This document shows, in pieces, positions 53,003 through 62,102 of a DNA stretch of 64,000 nt. The stretch's first letter is position 1, and each line of letters opens with the position of its first letter. The stretch covers positions 62,001 to 126,000 of the forward strand of contig NZ_JANUBZ010000013.1 of NCBI RefSeq assembly GCF_024808665.1, in the 5' to 3' direction. The translations under genes and the position numbers were made by a program. The DNA comes from Mucilaginibacter empetricola (GTDB lineage Bacteria > Bacteroidota > Bacteroidia > Sphingobacteriales > Sphingobacteriaceae). Below the pieces are notes generated by a model. The model ran no database searches and was not told where the DNA came from. It saw nothing but the letters and a program-made list of their open reading frames with translations.

Positions 53003-54190
53003 TTATTTAGTGTTATGGATGTGTGGCGTATGAATAAATTTCTTGTTTGCACCCTTTAACTTAAACAGAAGCATTAGCATAGTGAAAAATATCAACGGAA
53101 TACGGATTAACGCTCCAAAAAACTTTTCGTTATAAAATGCTGTTGGTATGGCTATTATAATACCGACGTAGCATAAAACGGTAGCCGATAACCACAATTG
53201 CCAACCGGGCCCAATACCAGGAGTTATTAATGATATTAAAAGCATTAAAGGCATCAGTCCCAGCATCAGTATACGCGGTAGTATGGCAGTTTGATAAATC
53301 TCATTAAAGTAATCAAAATTGCCACGTTTAAAAAGCTCGATAAAACCAGTACTTCCATATTTTTTTAACAAATTAAACTGAGCAGACAACCACCTTCTTC
53401 TTTGTTTTTTAAAAATCTCCGGGTTACTTACCTTTTCGTCATAAATCAAGGCATCTTCGGCGTAAGCCACGCTGATTTTATTACGCGTAAGTAATATGCC
53501 CATTTCCTTATCAAAACCACCTACTGCGTCGATTTGGAACATGATTTCTTTAAATAAAGTATATTCAAGCGCCATTCCGGAGCCGATGATCGCTGCCGAA
53601 AGATTAAATACGCGTTGCGATTTACGGAAGATATGGTTATTAACTTCTTCGCTGATGGCATCCAATACCGCAACCGGTGTGTTGGTATTCATGGCAACCC
53701 GGTGCCCCTGAACAACCCGGTTGCTCGCCTGCAGGTAATTATTTATCTTATACAAAAAGTCGGGCGCGGCTACGTTATCAATATCAAACACAACTGCCGC
53801 ATCGAAGCCCTCTTTTGTGTTTTCAATGGCCTTGTGTAGTGCTTTTGATTTGGTGCTGTTTTCAAAAACTACCTCCAATACCTGCAAGGGCATTGCTTTT
53901 AGTTTTTCGATAGTTTCGGGCTTTAAAGAATCGGCTATTACACAAATATGAAATGAGTCCTTGGGGTAATCTAACTTAAGCGCTTCTGCTGCGGAATTAA
54001 GGACAATTTCGTCCTCTTTATAAGAGCATATGTAAATAACAAAACGTGATAGAGCGCTACTTTTTGCCGGTTTTTTAACAGCTACTAATTTGCCTGCAAC
54101 AGAAAATAAAAATAAATAAAGGCTATAAATGCCCAGGTAAATAAAAACCACACTTGTTAGTATAGCAGCAATAAATTTTATTATTTCCAT
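53003..54190 (-). CDS. Membrane glycosyltransferase, family 2 (QxxRW type)
   Basis: The 395-residue protein has an N-terminal membrane helix, a GT2 domain with YICSYKEDE, the metal site VFDIDNV and the processive-type motif QRRRW (about residue 258), and two or three C-terminal membrane helices. Enzymes of this layout include hyaluronan- and cellulose-synthase-like transferases, though many add a single sugar. 104 bases upstream of the NRPS-like gene on the same strand. Confidence 0.88.
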   Translation of the reverse strand: MEIIKFIAAILTSVVFIYLGIYSLYLFLFSVAGKLVAVKKPAKSSALSRFVIYICSYKEDEIVLNSAAEALKLDYPKDSFHICVIADSLKPETIEKLKAMPLQVLEVVFENSTKSKALHKAIENTKEGFDAAVVFDIDNVAAPDFLYKINNYLQASNRVVQGHRVAMNTNTPVAVLDAISEEVNNHIFRKSQRVFNLSAAIIGSGMALEYTLFKEIMFQIDAVGGFDKEMGILLTRNKISVAYAEDALIYDEKVSNPEIFKKQRRRWLSAQFNLLKKYGSTGFIELFKRGNFDYFNEIYQTAILPRILMLGLMPLMLLISLITPGIGPGWQLWLSATVLCYVGIIIAIPTAFYNEKFFGALIRIPLIFFTMLMLLFKLKGANKKFIHTPHIHNTK

Positions 54191-54252
54191 GTATTAGTTA
54201 TTTATACGTATTTATGGTATAAATGGCTTTGTTAATTTAATTTTTTAATTGG

Positions 54253-55464
54253 TTAGCGTAAATTCTTTTTATTCAGATTAGTCTCCAACAAGTTTTCTAT
54301 CTCAATAACCCGATGTTCCCAAGTGTTATCAGCAGCAACTTCCAGTCTTTTTTGTCGAAGTTCAGTATTGTCCAATAACGCTTTATCAAGCGCAGCTGAA
54401 AATTCTTCGGCGGTTTCGCAAAATGAAACGGTGCCGTTTGTAAAGTCTGCTAAATCGCTATTAAAATTAGTTGAAACAACCGGCTTACCAGATCCGAGAT
54501 ATTCGAAAAGTTTTAGGGGGAAAATATGATTGCTAACCTCATCCTTTTTAAATGGAATTATGGCAACATCAAAGCCTTTTAAAACAGCAGGCATTTGCTC
54601 ATATGGCACGGCGCCTTTTAAGTAAATATTAGGCTCCTTGAAATCGTCGGCATTTAAATAGTAAGAGTCGATAGGCCCAATAAACACAAAGCTTTTATCA
54701 GGATTTAATTTTAGCAGCTCTCGAACAAGATTATAATCAATACGACGTTCAATGGCACCAAAATACCCAATTACACGTTTTGGAATGCCATTGAGTATTG
54801 GAGCAATAGCTAAATCGGCATCAAGCGCTTTTAGGCTATGGCTTATATTAGCTGCATTGGGTACGAAAAATGAGTTTTTATTTAATGCCACCTTTTTATT
54901 GCTCAGTTCTTTGCTGGTACTAATTACCATATCCACGCTTTTTACCAGGATATCTTCTGATATTAATCCATGCTTGGTTTGATACGGTTCTATAATAGGA
55001 TCGACACAATGATAAACCGTTAAAGCTGGTTTTAGTTGTTGATGAAGTAAGGGGTAGGAAAAGTTATACGAATTGATAAATATGTAATCTTTTATTTGAT
55101 GATTTTTTATCAGCTTTTTTAACCTTTTACCCACAATAAATTCGTTGAATTTTACAGCTAGGCGGTATAATTTTCCCTCGGGTAGCATATTTATGGATGG
55201 TACCGGTGGGGTGATGACAATTTTTAAATTGGGTATTTCAGTTTCAATCAGGCAGTTTCCGGCCGAAAAAAAATGTGGTTTTCTGGTGCGAAAGCCCGGC
55301 GTATTTCTGAATTGAATATAATCTCGCCAAGTGTAGGGTCTGTCCACATAGTAAACTATATTATGTTTTGCCAAATGCTTGGCCATAGTATAGTTTGTTG
55401 ACTCCAGGCGGCCATCAAACTGCATCTGCGAAAAAATAATTATGCTATGGTTTTTCAGACTCAT
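54253..55464 (-). CDS. Glycosyltransferase, family 1-like
   Basis: The 403-residue soluble protein has the GT-B layout: an N-terminal Rossmann half and a C-terminal donor half with the motif FPLKLFEYLGSGKPVVST (about 325-342), the EX7E-type donor region of GT1/GT4 enzymes. It resembles TuaH-like teichuronic-acid transferases. It likely adds one sugar of the repeat unit at the cytoplasmic face. Confidence 0.88.
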   Translation of the reverse strand: MSLKNHSIIIFSQMQFDGRLESTNYTMAKHLAKHNIVYYVDRPYTWRDYIQFRNTPGFRTRKPHFFSAGNCLIETEIPNLKIVITPPVPSINMLPEGKLYRLAVKFNEFIVGKRLKKLIKNHQIKDYIFINSYNFSYPLLHQQLKPALTVYHCVDPIIEPYQTKHGLISEDILVKSVDMVISTSKELSNKKVALNKNSFFVPNAANISHSLKALDADLAIAPILNGIPKRVIGYFGAIERRIDYNLVRELLKLNPDKSFVFIGPIDSYYLNADDFKEPNIYLKGAVPYEQMPAVLKGFDVAIIPFKKDEVSNHIFPLKLFEYLGSGKPVVSTNFNSDLADFTNGTVSFCETAEEFSAALDKALLDNTELRQKRLEVAADNTWEHRVIEIENLLETNLNKKNLR

Positions 55465-55525
55465 GCTTAAAAAATAGGGGTATTAATGATATAAAAGCAA
55501 CCAAACTTATAATTAAGCAGCATTC

Positions 55526-56863
55526 TTAGCTATTTTTCTTTTTGCTATTTTTTATCAAATCAGCAGCTATTATTTTTGTTTCAACTGCACCAAGTTTCAA
55601 TATATCACGTATAGTGAAACTCAAATTCTTTTTCAGTACCCAGTAGCCATAAATAATGCCCACTAAAAATGTAAATATAGATGATATAGCCACTCCATAA
55701 ATATTGTGGGTGAGGTATATGCCGATAAAATCGCCAACTACGTTTACAATTAGCATCAGCAATACCTTTATCATATTATAATGCGGTTTATTCAGGATGT
55801 CGAGTGTTATCCCGAAGAAGCGATCGACCGGTAAAAGAATAGCAAAACACATGAAAATACGAAAGACATTAGCCGCAGGAGAGTTTTCAAAGTTTTTACC
55901 GCCAATAATCTGGATAACCAAATCGGCACCTATAAATGCGGCTATAGAAACCGGTATTAATAAAACAGTTAAAATTCCCGCATATTTCTTCATAATGTAA
56001 GTCATATGGCTCATGTCGTCCCGATAAACAGCGGCAGACATTACCGGGAAAGCAGTGGAGATAAAACTTCTCAGCGGTATTTCTATAATCTCCATTAATC
56101 GTTGGGGCAAATAATAAAAGCCAACTACCGCCGGGTCGGCAAACATATATTTAATAATAAAGGTATCAGAACTCCGTAGTAAATAGGAGCTTATTGAAGC
56201 ACCTATGCTATATTTCCCAAAAGCTATAAGCTCTTTAATGCATTCGCGGGATTTATGCGCTATGGCTACCAATTTGGCCCAACCTAACAGCATTGCCGCA
56301 ATACTTGTAATGCCAGCAGCAATGAAATAACCGTAAATTACAAATTGAAAGCTAGTGTGGTGTATAAAGATCAGGATAGCTACCGATAAAAAAAATGTTC
56401 CCTGCCCAATTAATTGTAGCAGAAAAACCCGGTCAAACCGCTCCTCAGCCTGTAATACCCACAAGGCAATACTCGAAGGAAGTGTACTAAAGAATATAAT
56501 GCCAAACCATTTAAGGGTAATTTCAACAGCCGGATCGCCATTGTAAATCAAATAGGCCAACAAACTAATAAAACCCAATATTGCCGTTACCGCAAACCCT
56601 AACACCCAGGTTGAACCTGCTACAGTTAAAGCGCGCTGCTCATCTGCTCCTGCATAAAATTTAACCAACGATGTTTGCAAAAAACCGCTTCTGAGCAGGT
56701 TGGCTAAAGTAAAAGTTATAAGAAATAATATCCAGTTGCCAAAGTCGCCGGTAGATAAACTACGGGCCAGCATTGACACCGTAACCATGCCCACCAAAGG
56801 CATTACAGCATTACTGGCTAACGACAAGGTGTGTTTATTGATTAACTTTTTTAAGATATTCAT
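55526..56863 (-). CDS. Polysaccharide flippase (Wzx-like)
   Basis: The 445-residue protein has about 12-14 hydrophobic helices, few long loops and the PST/MATE-like N-terminus of repeat-unit flippases (HTLSLASNAVMPLVGMVTVSM). It would carry lipid-linked repeat units across the inner membrane to the Wzy polymerase. Its ATG overlaps the acetyltransferase stop by one base. Confidence 0.88.
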   Translation of the reverse strand: MNILKKLINKHTLSLASNAVMPLVGMVTVSMLARSLSTGDFGNWILFLITFTLANLLRSGFLQTSLVKFYAGADEQRALTVAGSTWVLGFAVTAILGFISLLAYLIYNGDPAVEITLKWFGIIFFSTLPSSIALWVLQAEERFDRVFLLQLIGQGTFFLSVAILIFIHHTSFQFVIYGYFIAAGITSIAAMLLGWAKLVAIAHKSRECIKELIAFGKYSIGASISSYLLRSSDTFIIKYMFADPAVVGFYYLPQRLMEIIEIPLRSFISTAFPVMSAAVYRDDMSHMTYIMKKYAGILTVLLIPVSIAAFIGADLVIQIIGGKNFENSPAANVFRIFMCFAILLPVDRFFGITLDILNKPHYNMIKVLLMLIVNVVGDFIGIYLTHNIYGVAISSIFTFLVGIIYGYWVLKKNLSFTIRDILKLGAVETKIIAADLIKNSKKKNS

Positions 56864-57477
56864 TACACTTTTTGCCAGCTGCCGGTTTCAAAATTGTATT
56901 TTTTTATAACTTTTGCCGGATTACCAACTGCCACGCAAAATTCGGGGATATCTTTAGTTACCACGCTGCCTGCCCCCACAATAGCGTGTTTGCCTATGGT
57001 GATTCCTGCGGTAACTACACAGTTAGCGCCAATCCAAACATCATCATTAATAGTTATTTGTTTGGTAGTTACTTTTTGTAGCCTGGGAGGTAAACTTATA
57101 TCTTCATAGCCATGGTTAAGACCTGATATTACAATGTTTTGTGCCAGCATTACGTAATTGCCCATTGTTACAGGGCCTATAATTACGTTGCTTAAACCAA
57201 TACCGCAATTATTGCCGATAATTACATCGCCCACGCCATTGTTAACGGTTGCAAAATCTTCAACAATTGAATTTGAGCCAATACTGAATTTTCTGAACGG
57301 AAACAAATCCATTCTTGATTTATATCTTATGATGACATGCTTACCTTTTTTATGAATAAATGGATTTAAAAACCATTTAACCCATAACCTGGGTTTTGCC
57401 TGGCCGCGGGGTATAATTAGCCAGTGTACAATACTTTTTAATTTGGCGTTCGATTTAATAGTGGACAACAACGACAT
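56863..57477 (-). CDS. Hexapeptide-repeat acetyltransferase
   Basis: The 204-residue protein has a left-handed beta-helix of hexapeptide repeats (about 70-185: IVEDFATVNNGVGDVIIGNN, IGANCVVTAGITIG, AIVGAGSVVTKDIP) and the catalytic His of GLNHGYEDISLPP. It matches WcaF/colanic-acid-type O-acetyltransferases that use acetyl-CoA. It probably acetylates a sugar of the repeat unit. A direct partner of the flippase gene (one-base overlap). Confidence 0.88.
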   Translation of the reverse strand: MSLLSTIKSNAKLKSIVHWLIIPRGQAKPRLWVKWFLNPFIHKKGKHVIIRYKSRMDLFPFRKFSIGSNSIVEDFATVNNGVGDVIIGNNCGIGLSNVIIGPVTMGNYVMLAQNIVISGLNHGYEDISLPPRLQKVTTKQITINDDVWIGANCVVTAGITIGKHAIVGAGSVVTKDIPEFCVAVGNPAKVIKKYNFETGSWQKV

Positions 57478-57511
57478 TTTGCTAACTAAATTTATTTCAA
57501 CTAATTAAACC

Positions 57512-59002
57512 TTAACCCTTAATCAATATACCCGACTCTCTTTGTTCAAGATCTAATCTCATTGTTACATTTAGTATAGCCATTGCCAGATAGAATAAAA
57601 TATTTGACGGGTATTGTACGAGCGCCTGCTGTGGATAGTTGCCGATATCAAAAGCGAATATAATAAGCAGCATAGCCAAACAATAAGATTTAAGCTCGGG
57701 GTCTTTTATCAGGTAGTAATAATTAAGCCCTTTGTACATTATTACAAAATTAAATATACAGTAAATTAGTAAACCAATATATCCCATTTCAACAGCAATC
57801 CTTACGTAACCACTATCGGGCGGAAATTTTGCGAGATAGGAGTTAGGCGCAAATCGTTGCCCCCAAACGCCAACAGATCCTAAGCCACCACCAATGGGAT
57901 GTGATAATATATACGGTTTAATTCGTTCCTGGTTTTTTGCCCGCTCCTCAAATGAAGCGTCTTTTGAAGGCTTAAAGGCACTCTGGAATCTTGCTAAAGT
58001 CGGGTTTGATGTAGGTATTACTACTAAAAAGCCAAGTATTAATCCAGCGGAAGCCACAAAAAAAAGTACCCGTTTATTGAATGTCAATATAGCCAACATA
58101 ACCATAGCTGCCGGAATAATTACATATGATGCCCTTGTTCCTGAATAAAGCATCACCGTAAAAAAAAATGCAGCACCTAAGCCGAGTATTAATTTTTGCT
58201 TCGGTTTTATTTTGCTTATTATCAATGCTATGCAAAGTAACGCCGCGGCTACCATGTTGTAGGCAAAAACTACAGGGTCCGAAAAAATACCCCATTTGCG
58301 TAAATGACCGCCTATAAATAACAGCGGAAAACGTTCAGGAATAGCATGTAGCCAAGTGTGTTCAAATGGTAGTAATCCGAAATATTCCTGCTGAAAGCCG
58401 ACTAAGCCACCGATAAGCGCCAGTACCAGCCATAGTTTTATTAAAAACTTCAAAAACTCCTTTGACCGGATGTGAAACAGAAATACAAAATACATCAGCA
58501 TAATAAAGCCTACTGTGCGAACAGTATAAACCCATTCTAGTATAGTTGGAGAGTTTGGATTGATAACCTCAAGCAGATTATAGCCGAGCCAGATTAGTAT
58601 AAAATAGGTGATGGGATTGCGGAAGCGTGTCCAGTCTCTTTCTGTTTTTTGCCTTACAAAAAAGCCGATTATTAATAAATAGGTTAATACATCAATTATA
58701 AGTCCGATGGGGGTTTCTTCTGGCAAGAAACGGGAAACGTAATTGATAAAAAAAGAAGCAATTATTAAAACACTAATGCCAAATTCGGGATTTATAACAC
58801 ACGCGTAAGCTAAAGGAACCCCAACCATCAGGCATACCATCACAACTCCTGCTACATATCCCTCGCGCGCTATAATAAAGGTAATGCCTAACGATACCAG
58901 CACCAAAAAAGCAATCACCAAGGGATTTGAAAGCTTTTCGGCAACTATTTTATCCCAAAGGTTTTTTTTTTGAATATTATCAGCTACCGAACCGTTTGGC
59001 AT
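57512..59002 (-). CDS. O-antigen polymerase/ligase-like protein (Wzy-like)
   Basis: The 496-residue protein has about 11-12 membrane helices and a large periplasmic loop (about 335-400) containing the Wzy_C-type segment (PIGGGLGSVGVWGQRF...PPDSGYVRIAVEMGYIGL). It would join repeat units into a polymer on the periplasmic side. Identification as polymerase rather than ligase comes from its place between flippase and co-polymerase genes. Confidence 0.85.
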   Translation of the reverse strand: MPNGSVADNIQKKNLWDKIVAEKLSNPLVIAFLVLVSLGITFIIAREGYVAGVVMVCLMVGVPLAYACVINPEFGISVLIIASFFINYVSRFLPEETPIGLIIDVLTYLLIIGFFVRQKTERDWTRFRNPITYFILIWLGYNLLEVINPNSPTILEWVYTVRTVGFIMLMYFVFLFHIRSKEFLKFLIKLWLVLALIGGLVGFQQEYFGLLPFEHTWLHAIPERFPLLFIGGHLRKWGIFSDPVVFAYNMVAAALLCIALIISKIKPKQKLILGLGAAFFFTVMLYSGTRASYVIIPAAMVMLAILTFNKRVLFFVASAGLILGFLVVIPTSNPTLARFQSAFKPSKDASFEERAKNQERIKPYILSHPIGGGLGSVGVWGQRFAPNSYLAKFPPDSGYVRIAVEMGYIGLLIYCIFNFVIMYKGLNYYYLIKDPELKSYCLAMLLIIFAFDIGNYPQQALVQYPSNILFYLAMAILNVTMRLDLEQRESGILIKG

Positions 59003-59020
59003 TTGTTTAGAGATGAATAT

Positions 59021-59158
59021 TTAAAAAAATAAGATTTTTAAGAACCAAACAAAAATACCTGCAAAGGCTAATATAATTGCTGCTACTAAACAACGTCGTT
59101 GTAATTTACTCAAGTCTTTTAATGGGTCGGCCGCTTCTTTTCTATGTTCAATTTTCAT
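59021..59158 (-). CDS. 45-residue single-helix membrane peptide
   Basis: A short frame (ATG 59158, TAA at 59021-59023) lies in the gap between the Wzy- and Wzc-like genes, 18 bases from the former. The product has a charged N-terminus (MKIEHRKEAADPLKDLSKL), Arg-Arg-Cys, one hydrophobic helix (LVAAIILAFAGIFVWFL) and ends KILFF. Position, direction and the clean membrane helix argue for a real gene. It may bridge polymerase and co-polymerase. I know no family. Confidence 0.6.
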   Translation of the reverse strand: MKIEHRKEAADPLKDLSKLQRRCLVAAIILAFAGIFVWFLKILFF

Positions 59159-59214
59159 CTTTACAATACATCATCCAATATGAGTTGAACTGGGCCAGCT
59201 ACCTCAAGCTTTTA

Positions 59215-61374
59215 TTAATTTCTTGATTTTTGAGGACGGGGATTATCGTTGGTTTTATTCAATACCCATCCTGCAAATTTAGTGTTTAAATTTTTCAAGT
59301 AATCAATATACTGGCTGTGTGACCTGGAAATAGTTCTATCAGATTCAAAAACGGCAATTGCTTTGTTCGAAAACAATAACCATTCTTTTGATTTATTCAA
59401 TGAATCAAGCGGCGGTAAATCAATTATTATAATATCAAACCTTGATTTTAAATCGTTAAAATTATTTTGAACATGCTTTTCGTCGCTAATTTCAAGCAAT
59501 GTTATATCGCCTCCATGATTACCTAAAACGGTAATGGCGTTGTCTCTCTCCATATAACTGCTCAACTTAAAATAGTCTTCAACAAACAATTTAGGCTGCA
59601 TGCTTTTAGTTACAGACGGATTATTAAAATTGCCATCAATCAGCAACACCTTTTTATTTATTGCAGCGTAGGAATAAGCGAGACTTGATGCCAATAACGT
59701 TTTTCCCTCACCAATGCCCAGACTGGTAATGCCTAAAACTTTTTCACCTTTTAATTCCTGGTCAATTTCAAACCTTATAGAACGTAACAGCTCTTTAAAA
59801 TGCTGCATTTTATTCCGGTTTTCAACCTCCCAAAGCTTTTTTAAATCGGGTTTGCCGCCTTGTATAATGTTTAAGGAGCCAAGTAATGGTAATTGTGTTC
59901 TGTTTACCAAGTCTGAAGGGGCTTTTATCGTATCATCAAAATAATACAGGACGAATAGTATCACCAGACACAGCACAAAAACAGCTATTCCACTAAGTGC
60001 AATTAAAAATATTTTCTTTGATGGCTGTGCTACATCTGGTGTAGCCGGTTCAACCTGAGCCAGTTTAATGGAAAAATTCGACTGTAAATTTAAGGCGTTA
60101 TACTTATTCAATATATCAAGATATTCCTGCGCGGCTATATTAACATCAGACTCATATGTTTTTACTATAGCATCAAAAGGAACCAAACGAGTGAATTGAG
60201 CCTTTAGATTTTTAATTTCCTTATCAATTGATGAGGCGCTGTATTTCGCTAAGTCTCTTGATACCTCAAGATCCATTTTTTTAAGTACCAGGTTATCTTT
60301 TGCTACCAATGGATTAACGATATACTTATCAGAACTTTTATTTAAAGCGGCGGTAAGCGAAGTGCGCAAAGAATCTAACGCAGGTTTATATTTAGGGTTA
60401 AATCCGCTATGAACATACTGATCATTTAAGATATGTATCTGCTCTTCTATGTTTGTTATGGCCTGATTATATTCGCCGGTTACAGATTCAATGTACCTTC
60501 TGTCTTTGGAGTCAAAACGTTGGTCAATTCCCTTAACGGCTCCTTCATACGATGCATAGTCTTTTTCGGCTTGCAGCTTCTTGTCCTGATACATCAATAT
60601 CTGCGCGTTGATGGCTTTGGATTGATCGTCGAGATTCAGGATGCCGTTTTTAATTTTATATTGTTGTAGCTCTTCTTTTTTATCGTCAAGCGCTTTCTTT
60701 TTTTCGTCTAGTTGTTTTGCCAAAAAGTCGATAGCGTTTGATTCATTCTTTTTAATATTAACTGTATAATAATCAATAAACTCTTTGCAAAGCGTATTAA
60801 CAACAAATGCAGATAGCTGAGGGTTTTCTGAAGTATAGGTAATAGTTATAAAATCACTCTCACTGTCGCGGGTAACATCCAGGAATTTTCTGATTGACCG
60901 CTCATCGTATTTCATGGAGATGAGCAACTCGTTCAATCCATTTTCATCTGAATTATAAATAGATAATGGTTCGCTATTTTGTAGTTTATCTTTAAAAACG
61001 CCCAATGCATGATCAATAGCTGGCTGACTGAGGTCTTTAAACTTGTGATTTAATTTACGAAACGGCTCTTTACTGCTTAAATCATGTATAATTAATTGAT
61101 AGGAGAGGTTGTCTATCAGTTTTTTAAGTTTGATGATCTCTGTCAGATTGCTGAATTCGCGGTTAATTTCGTCCGATTGGGCATTTGGGGCATTATCTTT
61201 ATCGAGCAGATGCCTGGAAGCATCTACTATTCCCGTTGATATTTGAGTGCTTGAAATATATTCGTCGGGCAGGTTTTTGACCAAAAAGTACGATCCCACC
61301 ACTGCTGCAACAACAACAACGATTATTATGTATTTGTATTTATTAAGAAGTGAAAAATAAGATGATAGTTCCAT
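59215..61374 (-). CDS. Wzc-like polysaccharide co-polymerase with ATPase domain
   Basis: The 719-residue protein has a Wzz-type N-terminal domain, membrane helices at about 15-32 and 454-479, a long periplasmic coiled-coil part (about 205-430) and a cytoplasmic BY-kinase-like domain. Walker A is GIGEGKT (553-559), Walker A' LLIDGNFNNP (577-586; the usual DxD is here DGN) and Walker B IIIIDLPP (648-655). The C-terminus ends NPRPQKSRN and lacks the tyrosine cluster that BY-kinases autophosphorylate. It probably sets chain length and exports polymer with its small TolC-like neighbour. 5 bases after that gene. Confidence 0.9.
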   Translation of the reverse strand: MELSSYFSLLNKYKYIIIVVVVAAVVGSYFLVKNLPDEYISSTQISTGIVDASRHLLDKDNAPNAQSDEINREFSNLTEIIKLKKLIDNLSYQLIIHDLSSKEPFRKLNHKFKDLSQPAIDHALGVFKDKLQNSEPLSIYNSDENGLNELLISMKYDERSIRKFLDVTRDSESDFITITYTSENPQLSAFVVNTLCKEFIDYYTVNIKKNESNAIDFLAKQLDEKKKALDDKKEELQQYKIKNGILNLDDQSKAINAQILMYQDKKLQAEKDYASYEGAVKGIDQRFDSKDRRYIESVTGEYNQAITNIEEQIHILNDQYVHSGFNPKYKPALDSLRTSLTAALNKSSDKYIVNPLVAKDNLVLKKMDLEVSRDLAKYSASSIDKEIKNLKAQFTRLVPFDAIVKTYESDVNIAAQEYLDILNKYNALNLQSNFSIKLAQVEPATPDVAQPSKKIFLIALSGIAVFVLCLVILFVLYYFDDTIKAPSDLVNRTQLPLLGSLNIIQGGKPDLKKLWEVENRNKMQHFKELLRSIRFEIDQELKGEKVLGITSLGIGEGKTLLASSLAYSYAAINKKVLLIDGNFNNPSVTKSMQPKLFVEDYFKLSSYMERDNAITVLGNHGGDITLLEISDEKHVQNNFNDLKSRFDIIIIDLPPLDSLNKSKEWLLFSNKAIAVFESDRTISRSHSQYIDYLKNLNTKFAGWVLNKTNDNPRPQKSRN

Positions 61375-61378
61375 TCAG

Positions 61379-62059
61379 TTATTTTATGCTTTCCAGCTTA
61401 GCTCCCAAAAGTTCTTCCAGATTTGCTTTAGCAGTAAATACTGCTAATTCGGCCTGTAACCTGAATGAGTTTTGGTTATATAGATTTGTTAGTGTTTCAT
61501 TATAGATTTGAAAAGAGGTTTCCCCTTTTTCAAACGCGTGTTTAAGTTGTGTTACAGCTGTTGTGGCATCATTAACGGCATTTACTTTTGATCTCAATTC
61601 AGCTTGTGCTTCAATATAGGCGAAGTAAAAACGTTTTACTTGTGCCTCAAGGGTTAATTGATATTGAGCCTGATTTTCTTCAGCAATTTTTACTGCCTCA
61701 CGGGCATTGTGAATGGTGTATGGTTTTTCAAAAAGTGATCCCAAATTTAAAGTAGCCACTAACTGATAACCATTAAAAATAGTTGGCTGGGTAATATTAA
61801 TGGAGCTTTGCGGGCTATAAATATATGATGCGCTAAAGCCGTCAAGCCAAATAAAATGCGACTGGTGAAAAGCACTGCGGGCGATATTTACCTGGTTTTG
61901 TAAAACTTTAACCTGGGGATAGTTTGCTTTAGCTGCGGCTATCAGTTTTTCGAGGTACGGATAGTTTAAATCCTGAAACATTGTTTCCTGGGCGAAAACC
62001 TTATTTACAGAAAGTAGAATAAATAAAGCAAGGGAAAGGGCTTTTATTTTTGTATGCAT
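61379..62059 (-). CDS. Half-size TolC-like outer-membrane channel protein
   Basis: The 226-residue protein has a signal peptide (MHTKIKALSLALFILLSVNKVFA) and one OEP/TolC-type repeat with long helices (LEKLIAAAKANYPQVKVLQN, QVNIARSAFHQSHF, AYIEAQAELRSKVNAVNDAT). Classical TolC family proteins have two such repeats and 420-480 residues, so this is about half length. The frame is intact with a proper start and stop, so it is not an obvious fragment. In the operon it takes the place of the Wza-type export channel. 5 bases upstream of the Wzc-like gene. Confidence 0.82.
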   Translation of the reverse strand: MHTKIKALSLALFILLSVNKVFAQETMFQDLNYPYLEKLIAAAKANYPQVKVLQNQVNIARSAFHQSHFIWLDGFSASYIYSPQSSINITQPTIFNGYQLVATLNLGSLFEKPYTIHNAREAVKIAEENQAQYQLTLEAQVKRFYFAYIEAQAELRSKVNAVNDATTAVTQLKHAFEKGETSFQIYNETLTNLYNQNSFRLQAELAVFTAKANLEELLGAKLESIK

Positions 62060-62102
62060 TGGTTTAAATTAAGGGAAAGGGTTTTATTTTATTACGCATT
62101 CA

